DNA of 64,000 bases, taken from the NCBI GenBank assembly GCA_963816975.1, contig CAWFMD010000006.1, positions 992,001 through 1,056,000 on the forward strand. Direction: 5' to 3'. Source of the stretch: DASRIA01 sp963816975. GTDB lineage: Bacteria > Actinomycetota > Thermoleophilia > Solirubrobacterales > JBBDJG01. The notes beneath the pieces are model-generated. The model saw nothing but the letters and a program-made list of their open reading frames with translations, did no database searches and had not been told where the DNA came from. A program made the position numbers and the translations under genes. Shown here piece by piece: positions 57,990-64,000 of this stretch (positions are counted from its first letter, which is position 1; each line of letters opens with the position of its first letter).

Positions 57990-58137
57990 GCTGTTCTCCT
58001 CCTCATGCCTCTAATAGAGCCGTTTTCGGTGCCAATCTGGCTTGTAATGCTCATATACGGGTGCGGGTTGCCGACAAACACTGCTGCTACCCTCGCCAGA
58101 CATTTCGGCTCCTGAAAGCCATTTATCAAGGGTTGCA

Positions 58138-60447
58138 ATGCAACTGATCGTCACAGAAAAAGACAACAGCGCCAAGAAGATCGCTCAAATCCTGTCCGGG
58201 GGCAAGGCCAAGCAGGACAAAAGCTATGGCATCCCACACTACGGCTGGGAGGACGAGGACGGCGGCCAGCGGGTGATCGGCCTCAAGGGCCACCTGATGA
58301 ACCCCGCTTTCCCCGAAGGGTACTCCGAGTGGCGCAAGGTCGAGCCGCGTGAGCTGATCGACGCCGCGCTGATCAAGGAACCGGTCCAGAAGAGCGTTCA
58401 CAAGGCGCTGCGCAAGCAGGCAAAGGACGCCGACGCGGTCGTGATCGCGACCGACTACGACCGTGAGGGCGAGCTGATCGGCCTGGAGGCGCTCGAGGAG
58501 ATCCTCGACGCGAACCCGAAGCTCACCGAGCACGTGAGCCTCGCCACCGGCGTCAAGCGCGCGCGCTACTCCGCCCTCACCAAGGAGGAGATCGAAGAGG
58601 CGTTCTCCAACCTGGTCGAGCTGTCGGAGCCGCTGGCCCGCGCCGGCGAGGCGCGCCAGGACATCGACCTGATCTGGGGCGCGACGCTGACGCGATTCGT
58701 GTCGCTGGCGACCGGGCGCCTGGGCTCGCAGTTCCTGTCGGTCGGCCGTGTGCAGAGCCCCACCCTTGCGATCGTCGTGGAGCGCGAGCTCGAGCGGCGT
58801 GCGCACGTGCCCAAGCCCTTCTGGGAAGTGTGGGCTGCGTTCGAGCACCCCGACGGCGTGTTCACCGCGCACCACAAGGTGGACAAGTTCTGGGAGGAGG
58901 CCGAGGCGACGGCCGCGCTCGCGAACACGCGCTCGCCGGGTGTCGTCAAGTCGGTCGAGTCGAAGCGCAACACGCGTAAGCCGCCGACGCCGTTCAACAC
59001 GACGGCGTTCACGAGCGCCGCGTCGTCGGTGGGCGTCTCGCCGGCGCGCGCGATGCGCATCGCCGAGGACCTCTACATGGACGGGTTCATCTCCTACCCG
59101 CGTACCGACAACACCGTTTACCCGAAGTCGCTGCCGGTGCGCGAGCTGCTGCAGTCGATCTCCCAGGTGCCCGCCTTCAAGGAGGCGGCGCCGCTCGCCG
59201 CGCGCGCCGAGTTGAGTCCCACGCGCGGCAAGAAGGAGACGACGGACCACCCACCGATCTACCCGACCCAGGCACTGGACCCGAGCGTGCTGCCCGACGA
59301 CGGCCATCGCAAGATCTACGAGCTGGTGGTGCGGCGCTTCCTCGCGACGTTTGCCGACCCGTCGGTGTCCGAGTCCACGCGCGCCGACATCGAGGCAGGC
59401 ACCGAGACTTACTTCGTGCGCGGAAACGTGCTGGTCGAGCCCGGCTTCCTCGCGGTCTATCCGTACGGCCGCTCCAAGGACGAGGAGATCCCGAAGGTCG
59501 AGGAGGGCCAGCAGCTGGCGCTCGCCGACCGCGCCGCGGTCGCCCTGCCGCCGGGGGCCGAGCCTGCCGAAACCGACGGCGGGCCGCGCCCCAACCCGTG
59601 GGTCGACGCGAAGGAGACGCAGCCGCCCACGCGCATCGGCCAAGGCAAGCTGATCGAGATGATGGAGGAGCGGGGCCTCGGGACCAAGGCGACGCGCCAC
59701 GACATCATCCAGAAGCTCTACGACCGCGGTTACGTGCAGGGCAACCCGATCGAGCCGCGCGAGACCGGCGTGGCCATGGTGAGCGCCTTCCAGCGCTTTG
59801 CCGAGCGGGTCGCGACTCCCGACATGACCGCTGAGCTGGAGGCCGACATGGACCGGATCGCCTCGGGCCAGGTCACCAAGGACGAGGTGCTGGAGATCTC
59901 GCGCAAGATGCTGCGTGAGTCATACGACCTGATGGACGAGCACAAGCGCGAGCTGGCCGAGATCATCTGGAAGGGCATGGACCAGGACCGGATCCTGGGG
60001 CCGTGCCCGCAGTGCCGGGAAGCCGGGCGCAAGAACGAGGCGGGCGAGATCAACCGGCTGCGGATCATCCGCGCCAAGAAGTCCGGTAAGCGCTTCGTCG
60101 GCTGCGAGGGTTACCCCGACTGCGACCAGACCTACGGCCTGCCCCAGCGCGGGGACCTGATCCGCCTCGAGGAGGAGTGCTCGATCTGCGGCAAGACGCC
60201 GCGGGTGAAGGTGATGGGCGGCCGCCGGCCCTGGAACCTGTGCCTCAACGAGGAATGTCCGTCGATGGCGGAGATGCGCGCCGCGCGGGCCGAGCGTGAA
60301 GCTGCGAAGGCCGCGAAGGAGGCCGAGGCCGCCGAGGCCGAGGCGGAGGCCGATGCCACGCCCGCCAAGGAAAAGAAAAAGCCCAAGGTGCCCGCGGGCA
60401 AGAACGGGGCCGGCACCCGCCGGCGCAAGGCGCCGGCGGGCACCTGA
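58138..60447 (+). CDS. topA: DNA topoisomerase I, archaeal-type (type IA)
   Basis: The protein has 769 residues. It relaxes negative supercoils. The Toprim domain shows LIVTEKDNSAKKIAQIL (Glu7) and VVIATDYDREGELIGLEA (DxDxE at 106-110). The active tyrosine is Tyr320 in FISYPRTDNTVYPKSLPVRE. This DNTVYP context and the AKKIAQIL start are typical of archaeal topoisomerase I rather than the usual bacterial TopA. A zinc-ribbon tail has GPCPQCREAGRKNEAGE and YPDCDQTYGLPQRGD, and the end is alanine-, glutamate- and lysine-rich. ATG 58138 has AAGGG 6 bases upstream. It is followed by csbD on the other strand and then tmk-holB. Confidence 0.9.
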   Translation: MQLIVTEKDNSAKKIAQILSGGKAKQDKSYGIPHYGWEDEDGGQRVIGLKGHLMNPAFPEGYSEWRKVEPRELIDAALIKEPVQKSVHKALRKQAKDADAVVIATDYDREGELIGLEALEEILDANPKLTEHVSLATGVKRARYSALTKEEIEEAFSNLVELSEPLARAGEARQDIDLIWGATLTRFVSLATGRLGSQFLSVGRVQSPTLAIVVERELERRAHVPKPFWEVWAAFEHPDGVFTAHHKVDKFWEEAEATAALANTRSPGVVKSVESKRNTRKPPTPFNTTAFTSAASSVGVSPARAMRIAEDLYMDGFISYPRTDNTVYPKSLPVRELLQSISQVPAFKEAAPLAARAELSPTRGKKETTDHPPIYPTQALDPSVLPDDGHRKIYELVVRRFLATFADPSVSESTRADIEAGTETYFVRGNVLVEPGFLAVYPYGRSKDEEIPKVEEGQQLALADRAAVALPPGAEPAETDGGPRPNPWVDAKETQPPTRIGQGKLIEMMEERGLGTKATRHDIIQKLYDRGYVQGNPIEPRETGVAMVSAFQRFAERVATPDMTAELEADMDRIASGQVTKDEVLEISRKMLRESYDLMDEHKRELAEIIWKGMDQDRILGPCPQCREAGRKNEAGEINRLRIIRAKKSGKRFVGCEGYPDCDQTYGLPQRGDLIRLEEECSICGKTPRVKVMGGRRPWNLCLNEECPSMAEMRAARAEREAAKAAKEAEAAEAEAEADATPAKEKKKPKVPAGKNGAGTRRRKAPAGT

Positions 60448-60461
60448 CCCAGCGCGTCGCG

Positions 60462-60635
60462 CTAGTCGCGGCGGACGGCGTCCTTCGCCTTGTCGGCGGC
60501 GTCGTCGAGCTTGTCCTTGACCGAGCCACTCGCCCGGTCGATCTTGCCCTCGTTCTTCATGCTGTCGTCGTCGGTGAGGTCACCGGCGGCTTCCTTCACG
60601 CGTCCCTTGGCTTCGTCGAGCTTTCCGTCACCCAT
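60462..60635 (-). CDS. CsbD-family stress protein
   Basis: The protein has 57 residues: GDGKLDEAKGRVKEAAGDLT, then DDDSMKNEGKIDRASGSVKD, then KLDDAADKAKDAVRRD. This is the CsbD pattern (D-x-A-K-G-x-x-K-E-A-x-G). CsbD proteins accumulate under stress, often under SigB-type control; a SigB/F gene is present at 23.2 kb. The ATG at 60633-60635 has an AAGGAG site. The exact biochemical role is unknown. Confidence 0.85.
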   Translation of the reverse strand: MGDGKLDEAKGRVKEAAGDLTDDDSMKNEGKIDRASGSVKDKLDDAADKAKDAVRRD

Positions 60636-60704
60636 AATTCACTCCTTCGTCGTTTCGGGTCGCAGAGCCCTTACCCCGGTCCGCGAGGAGCCAAAAACCG
60701 GATG

Positions 60705-60710
60705 TAAGCT
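60705..60710 (+). promoter_or_regulatory. -10 element TAAGCT, leaderless start of tmk
   Basis: TAAGCT ends 7 bases before GTG 60718. Confidence 0.5.
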
Positions 60711-60717
60711 GGACGCC

Positions 60718-61302
60718 GTGTTCATCACGTTCGAAGGCATCGACCGCTCCGGAAAGAGCACGCAGGCGGGCATGCTGGCGCAGGCGCTGGGCGGCGACGC
60801 CGTGCTCGTGCGCGAGCCGGGCGGCACCCCCGCGGCGGAGCGCATCCGCGAGCTGGTGAAGGGCGACACCCAGCTCACGCCGATCGCCGAGACGCTGCTG
60901 TTCGGCGCGGCACGGGCCGATCTGGTCGAGCGGATCATCCGGCCCGCGCTCGCGGCGGGCCGGACGGTGATCTCGGACCGCTACGGCGATTCCACTGTGG
61001 CCTATCAGGGAGGGGCCCGCGGACTCGGCATCGACCACGTGGAGGAGCTCAACCGGTGGCTCACCGGCAACCTGGAACCGGATGTGACGTTCCTGCTCGA
61101 GGTGGAGCCCACGACGGCGGCTGCGCGCAGCGGCGAGCTGGACCGCTTCGAGCGTGAAGGGGAGGAGCTCCAGGGTGCGGTGGCGCAGGCGTATGAGGAG
61201 CTCGCCGCCCGTCACGCCGACCGCTATGTGCGCATCGACGCTGCGCGCCCAGCGGCCGAGGTGCATGGCGACGTGCTGGCACGACTCCAGGTGCGGGCGT
61301 GA
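60718..61302 (+). CDS. tmk: Thymidylate kinase
   Basis: The protein has 194 residues. It phosphorylates dTMP to dTDP. The P-loop reads FITFEGIDRSGKSTQAGM (residues 2-19). The conserved LVREPGGTPAAERIR and the DRY motif in TVISDRYGDSTVAYQGGAR follow, as does the lid region DRFEREGEELQGAV. The length is normal. The GTG at 60718 is preferred because the TAAGCT element precedes it; longer frames cross into csbD. It overlaps holB by 4 bases as GTGA, the usual arrangement in many bacteria. Confidence 0.93.
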   Translation: MFITFEGIDRSGKSTQAGMLAQALGGDAVLVREPGGTPAAERIRELVKGDTQLTPIAETLLFGAARADLVERIIRPALAAGRTVISDRYGDSTVAYQGGARGLGIDHVEELNRWLTGNLEPDVTFLLEVEPTTAAARSGELDRFEREGEELQGAVAQAYEELAARHADRYVRIDAARPAAEVHGDVLARLQVRA

Positions 61303-62414
61303 TCGCGGGACTCGAGCACCAGCCGCGCGCCCGGATCGCGTTCGAGGCCGGGTTGCGCGACAAGCAGTCGCTATCGCACGCATACCTGCTCCACGGGCCG
61401 GCCGGCAGCGGCAAGCGCACCGCGGCCAGGGCGTTCGCCGCGGCCCTGATCGCGGCCGGCGCTGACGACCCGGCCGACGCCGAGCGCCGCGCGCTGTCAG
61501 GCGTCCACCCCGACGTCACATGGGTGGAGCCGCGGGGCGCGCACGAGATCCTCGTCGACGACGTGCGCACCAACATCGTGCGCCAGGCGGTGCTGCGCCC
61601 GTTCGAGGCGAGGCGGCGCGTGTTCGTGATCGTGGATGCGGATCGGATGAACGAGGAGTCGCAGAACTCGCTGCTGAAGACGCTCGAGGAGCCGGCTTCC
61701 TTCGCGCACTACCTGCTGGTCAGCTCGGCGCCGGGCCGCCTGCTGGAGACGATCCCCTCTCGCTGCCGGCCCATCCGCTTCGGCGCGATCCCGCCCGCCC
61801 GGGTGGCGGAGGCGCTGCAGGCCGAGGGCGTACCCGCTCCGACCGCGCTGGCCTGCGCGCGCCTGGCGGGAGGCGACGCCGCCCGCGCCCGTGCGCTCGC
61901 CGGCCCCGAGGCGCCGTTGCGCGCCGAGGCCGAGCAGGCAGTGCGCGCGACTGGGCAGGATCTCGACGACGGCGAGTGGGTGATCGCGGGTCCGTGGCGG
62001 CCGCTGCTGGAGCGCGCGGTGGAGCGCGGCGCGGCGGCGGAGGCCGCCGTCAAGGAAGAGCTTGCGGAGAGATTGGAGAGCGAGCCGAAGCGCGGTAGCG
62101 CCGGCTTCTCCCGTGAGTACGAGACGCAGGCGCGCCGCGCGCGTCGCCGCGCACACACCGCCGCGCTCGACCTGGGCCTCGAGTTGATCGCGGCCTGGCT
62201 GCGGGACCTGATCGCGGTCGCGACCGGCTGCGAGGACCAGGTGCTGCACGCGGATCGCCTCGACCTGCTGCGCGCGGATGCGCAGGGCCGTGACGTCGCG
62301 CGGCTGATCGACTCCGTCGCGCTGGTGGACGAGACGCGGCGCCGGCTCGAGCGCAACGTGCTCGAGGACCTCGCGCTGGAGGCGCTCTTCGACCGGTTGC
62401 GCCGGCTCGCCTGA
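61299..62414 (+). CDS. holB: DNA polymerase III subunit delta prime (clamp loader)
   Basis: The protein has 371 residues. It is part of the clamp loader. AAA+ motifs are present: SHAYLLHGPAGSGKRTAARA (Walker A), VFVIVDADRMNEESQNSLLK (Walker B variant) and LLVSSAPGRLLETIPSRCRP (sensor region with SRC). The usual four-cysteine zinc module is not seen, which occurs in actinobacterial delta prime proteins. The C-terminal third is helical and less conserved. It starts at GTG 61299 inside the end of tmk, so the two are translated together. Confidence 0.9.
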   Translation: MIAGLEHQPRARIAFEAGLRDKQSLSHAYLLHGPAGSGKRTAARAFAAALIAAGADDPADAERRALSGVHPDVTWVEPRGAHEILVDDVRTNIVRQAVLRPFEARRRVFVIVDADRMNEESQNSLLKTLEEPASFAHYLLVSSAPGRLLETIPSRCRPIRFGAIPPARVAEALQAEGVPAPTALACARLAGGDAARARALAGPEAPLRAEAEQAVRATGQDLDDGEWVIAGPWRPLLERAVERGAAAEAAVKEELAERLESEPKRGSAGFSREYETQARRARRRAHTAALDLGLELIAAWLRDLIAVATGCEDQVLHADRLDLLRADAQGRDVARLIDSVALVDETRRRLERNVLEDLALEALFDRLRRLA

Positions 62415-62499
62415 CGATGACTGCGGCGCTCGTCGGAGCAGCCGGTCTCGCGGGCGAAGGCCCTGGGCTACGTGCTCGGGCGCAAGCTCGCCTGAGGTC

Positions 62500-63186
62500 T
62501 CAGGCGCGCACGCCGAGCGACAGTCGCCCGACGTAGCCGTCGCCGGAGCGGCGCAGCGCGACCGTCGACTCCGCGCCGCCCTGCTGGTAGATGCCGTCTG
62601 AGGCGTTGGTCGTATCGGGTGTGCCGTGCGAGTCGTACGGCGAGGACGTGTACACGCGCTCGTTGGCCGAGTCCTGGAAGTAGAGCTGGCCGGTGTGCAC
62701 CTCCTGCGTGCCGACGTGCACCTTCACGTGGATGTGGGTCGTACGTCCCTGGTACCAGCCCGGGTAGATCGTGCGGAAGGTGGCCTGGCCGTCCTTGCCG
62801 GTGCGCACGCCCCCGCGCAGGAAGTCTCCCGCCTGGCCGTTCACACCGGAGTAGTTCCCGAGCGCGTCGCAGTGCCACACCTCGACGGTCGCGCCCGCGA
62901 TCGGCGCGCACGAGGATGCGTTCAGGACCTTCAGCCGCAACTCCAGCGGCACGCCGTCCTTGCCTTCCCTGATGTCGCTGCGGATCAGGTCGTTGTCGAC
63001 GTAGTAGGGGCCTTCGGTCTGCTCGGGTGTGAGCACGCAGTCCGCGCTCTCGGTCGTCGCGGTGCCGGTGGCGGCCGTGGATGCCGGTGACGAGGACTTG
63101 TCGTCGCTCCCACAGCCGAGCAGCACGTACGCGCCCGCCGCGGCGGAGGCCGCCATCAGGCTGCGACGTGTGAGCCGGGGACCCAT
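62500..63186 (-). CDS. Intradiol ring-cleavage dioxygenase-like lipoprotein
   Basis: The protein has 228 residues. The N-terminus has an RR motif (LTRRSLMAASAAAGAYVLLG) then a lipobox cysteine (GCGSDD), so Tat-type export and lipid anchoring are likely. The core resembles intradiol dioxygenases: EQTEGPYYVDNDLIRSDIRE (iron tyrosine region), PIAGATVEVWHCDALGNYSG, FRTIYPGWYQGRTTHIHVKV with tyrosine and histidine ligands, and GQLYFQDSANERVY. Secreted relatives of catechol dioxygenases occur in Actinobacteria. The substrate is unknown. The gene is 13 bases beyond a short non-coding spacer after holB, on the other strand. Confidence 0.82.
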   Translation of the reverse strand: MGPRLTRRSLMAASAAAGAYVLLGCGSDDKSSSPASTAATGTATTESADCVLTPEQTEGPYYVDNDLIRSDIREGKDGVPLELRLKVLNASSCAPIAGATVEVWHCDALGNYSGVNGQAGDFLRGGVRTGKDGQATFRTIYPGWYQGRTTHIHVKVHVGTQEVHTGQLYFQDSANERVYTSSPYDSHGTPDTTNASDGIYQQGGAESTVALRRSGDGYVGRLSLGVRA

Positions 63187-63222
63187 CGGCCGAACTTCTA
63201 ACAGTCGTTCGTAAGAGAGGCC

Positions 63223-64000
63223 TTACGAGGTGCCCGCGACTGCCTGCTCTTCGGCGTGGGCGCGGCGCAGCGCCTCGTCGAGCGGCATCGGATCGACGTC
63301 GAACAGCGCGGCACCGGAGGGATCGGTGACCACGGTGGGAGTCGAGAGGCCCTCGATCAGCGGTCGCGCGACGCCCGCGTCCACGGGAGTCACGAGGCCG
63401 ATCCACAGCGAGGAAAGGCGGGGCGTGATGAACGGCACCGGCACCTTGGGCCGGTGGCGGCGCCCCAGCACATCCGCCATGCGGTCGAGCATGTCGCCGT
63501 AGGAGAGCATGTCCGGGCCGCCGATCTGGACCTCGCGCGCGGCGGACTCCGGCACCGCAGGCGCCTGCTCCATATAAGAGAGGACGTCGTCGATCGCGAT
63601 GGGCTGCGTCTTGGTCGACAGCCAGGAGGGCGCGATCATCGCGGGCAGGCGCTCCACCAGGTAGCGCAGCGTGCGGTAGGACTCGCTGCCCGCGCCCACG
63701 ACCATCGCGGCGCGCAGGTAAGTGAGCGGGGGTCCATCGATCGCCAGGGTCTCGGCCGTCTCGTGGCGGCTGCGCAGGTGCTCGGAGCGCGGGTTCTCGC
63801 CCAGCCCGCCGAGGTACACGACGCGGTCGATGCCCTCGCGGCGCGCCATCCGGGCGAACGCGCTGGCGCCCTCGCGGTCCTTGGAGCGGTAGTCGCCCTC
63901 GCGCCCGCGGCCCATCGAGTGCACCAGGTAGTAGGCCACATCGATGCCCGTGCCGACTCCGTGCATGCTCCACGGCTGAAGCACGTTGCCCTCGCGCACT
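63223..64000 (-). CDS. NAD(P)H-binding (SDR-like, DUF2867/UPF-type) protein, 5-prime end beyond the window
   Basis: The visible 258 residues lack the N-terminal dinucleotide motif, which lies beyond the right edge. They begin EGNVLQPWSMHGVGTGIDVA, followed by YYLVHSMGRGREGDYRSKDR and VVYLGGLGENPRSEHLRSR, the signature of atypical SDR proteins related to NmrA-like and NAD(P)H azoreductase-like families. Later DVLSYMEQAPAVPESAAREV and GGPDMLSYGDMLDRMADVLG complete the family pattern. In related proteins a C-terminal DUF2867 lipid-binding-like domain follows, but this gene ends after the SDR part. Function unknown. Confidence 0.75.
   Translation of the reverse strand, partial: VREGNVLQPWSMHGVGTGIDVAYYLVHSMGRGREGDYRSKDREGASAFARMARREGIDRVVYLGGLGENPRSEHLRSRHETAETLAIDGPPLTYLRAAMVVGAGSESYRTLRYLVERLPAMIAPSWLSTKTQPIAIDDVLSYMEQAPAVPESAAREVQIGGPDMLSYGDMLDRMADVLGRRHRPKVPVPFITPRLSSLWIGLVTPVDAGVARPLIEGLSTPTVVTDPSGAALFDVDPMPLDEALRRAHAEEQAVAGTS

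Noticed and set aside
62415..62499. Short frame after holB ending in VSRAKALGYVLGRKLA
   Set aside because: It is too short, has no ribosome-binding site and shows no recognisable family.
1..64000. tRNA, rRNA or CRISPR loci
   Set aside because: By eye I found no tRNA cloverleaf with a TTCGA arm, no rRNA-like sequence and no repeat-spacer array. A dedicated scan could still find a tRNA that I missed.

Overview
The window looks like chromosomal DNA of a high-GC actinobacterium, probably of the Thermoleophilia / Solirubrobacterales type. The grounds are about 70 percent GC, many GTG starts, F420-type and SnoaL-type small enzymes, a SigB/SigF-type sigma factor, a large RTX calcium-binding protein, an MprAB-like two-component pair and an archaeal-type topoisomerase I. 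Many genes carry a TAnnnT -10 hexamer only 6-10 bases upstream of the start codon, which points to widespread leaderless transcription. The lineage is inferred, not proven.

Region 1 (1-10.8 kb) is a defence-like accessory island with somewhat lower and more variable GC. It holds an Eco57I-like N6-adenine methylase and a GIY-YIG/T5orf172 plus DEAD-helicase partner on the minus strand, an unrecognised broken gene with an HTH-like tail, a broken large protein ending in a zinc ribbon and a PD-(D/E)XK nuclease, an intact DUF4062 (TIR-like) protein, and an overlapping helical-repeat protein. Region 2 (10.9-16.5 kb) holds a TM0106-type RecB-nuclease/helicase and a RecQ helicase with a phosphoribosyltransferase-like tail, convergent. 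Most genes in the first 16.5 kb are split by many frameshifts although each frame segment still reads as conserved protein. The rest of the window has only a few indels. I read this as mostly sequencing or assembly indels, but true decay is not excluded.

Region 3 (16.6-30.2 kb) starts with a cold-shock gene and a flippase-like membrane protein, then carries a secreted polysaccharide-lyase-like protein, a membrane-anchored copper nitrite reductase-like protein, a frameshifted SigB/F sigma factor divergent from a TetR regulator, a saccharopine-dehydrogenase-like reductase, and two minus-strand operons. One operon is SRPBCC, haloalkane dehalogenase-like, rhodanese, zinc ribbon. The other is a small protein, a MerB-like protein and a SnoaL protein. 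The rhodanese and the MerB-like gene each have an in-frame TGA exactly where a conserved cysteine is expected, each followed by a hairpin of bacterial SECIS type. These are candidate selenoproteins and the most interesting signal in the window.

Region 4 (30.2-49.2 kb) is dense housekeeping and catabolic DNA: an epoxide-hydrolase-like enzyme, topoisomerase III, a lipoate ligase-like protein, a PEP mutase/isocitrate lyase-family enzyme, a patatin, a BadI/BadH-like pair, an alpha/beta-hydrolase fused in frame to DNA polymerase IV, a secreted CocE-type hydrolase, a Ppx/GppA phosphatase, a histidine kinase and response regulator, an epimerase, and a deazaflavin-dependent oxidoreductase coupled to an SRPBCC protein.

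Region 5 (49.2-64 kb) holds a secreted beta-propeller/RTX protein, an HxlR regulator divergent from a 52-aa peptide coupled to an MFS exporter, a ChaB-like protein, an MBL-fold hydrolase, a second patatin, a nucleotide-sugar epimerase, archaeal-type topoisomerase I, CsbD, thymidylate kinase coupled to DNA polymerase III delta prime, an intradiol dioxygenase-like lipoprotein, and an edge-truncated NAD(P)-binding protein. Three copies of a 39-bp palindromic repeat lie at 21.6, 24.7 and 48.2 kb. I found no tRNA, rRNA or CRISPR array.
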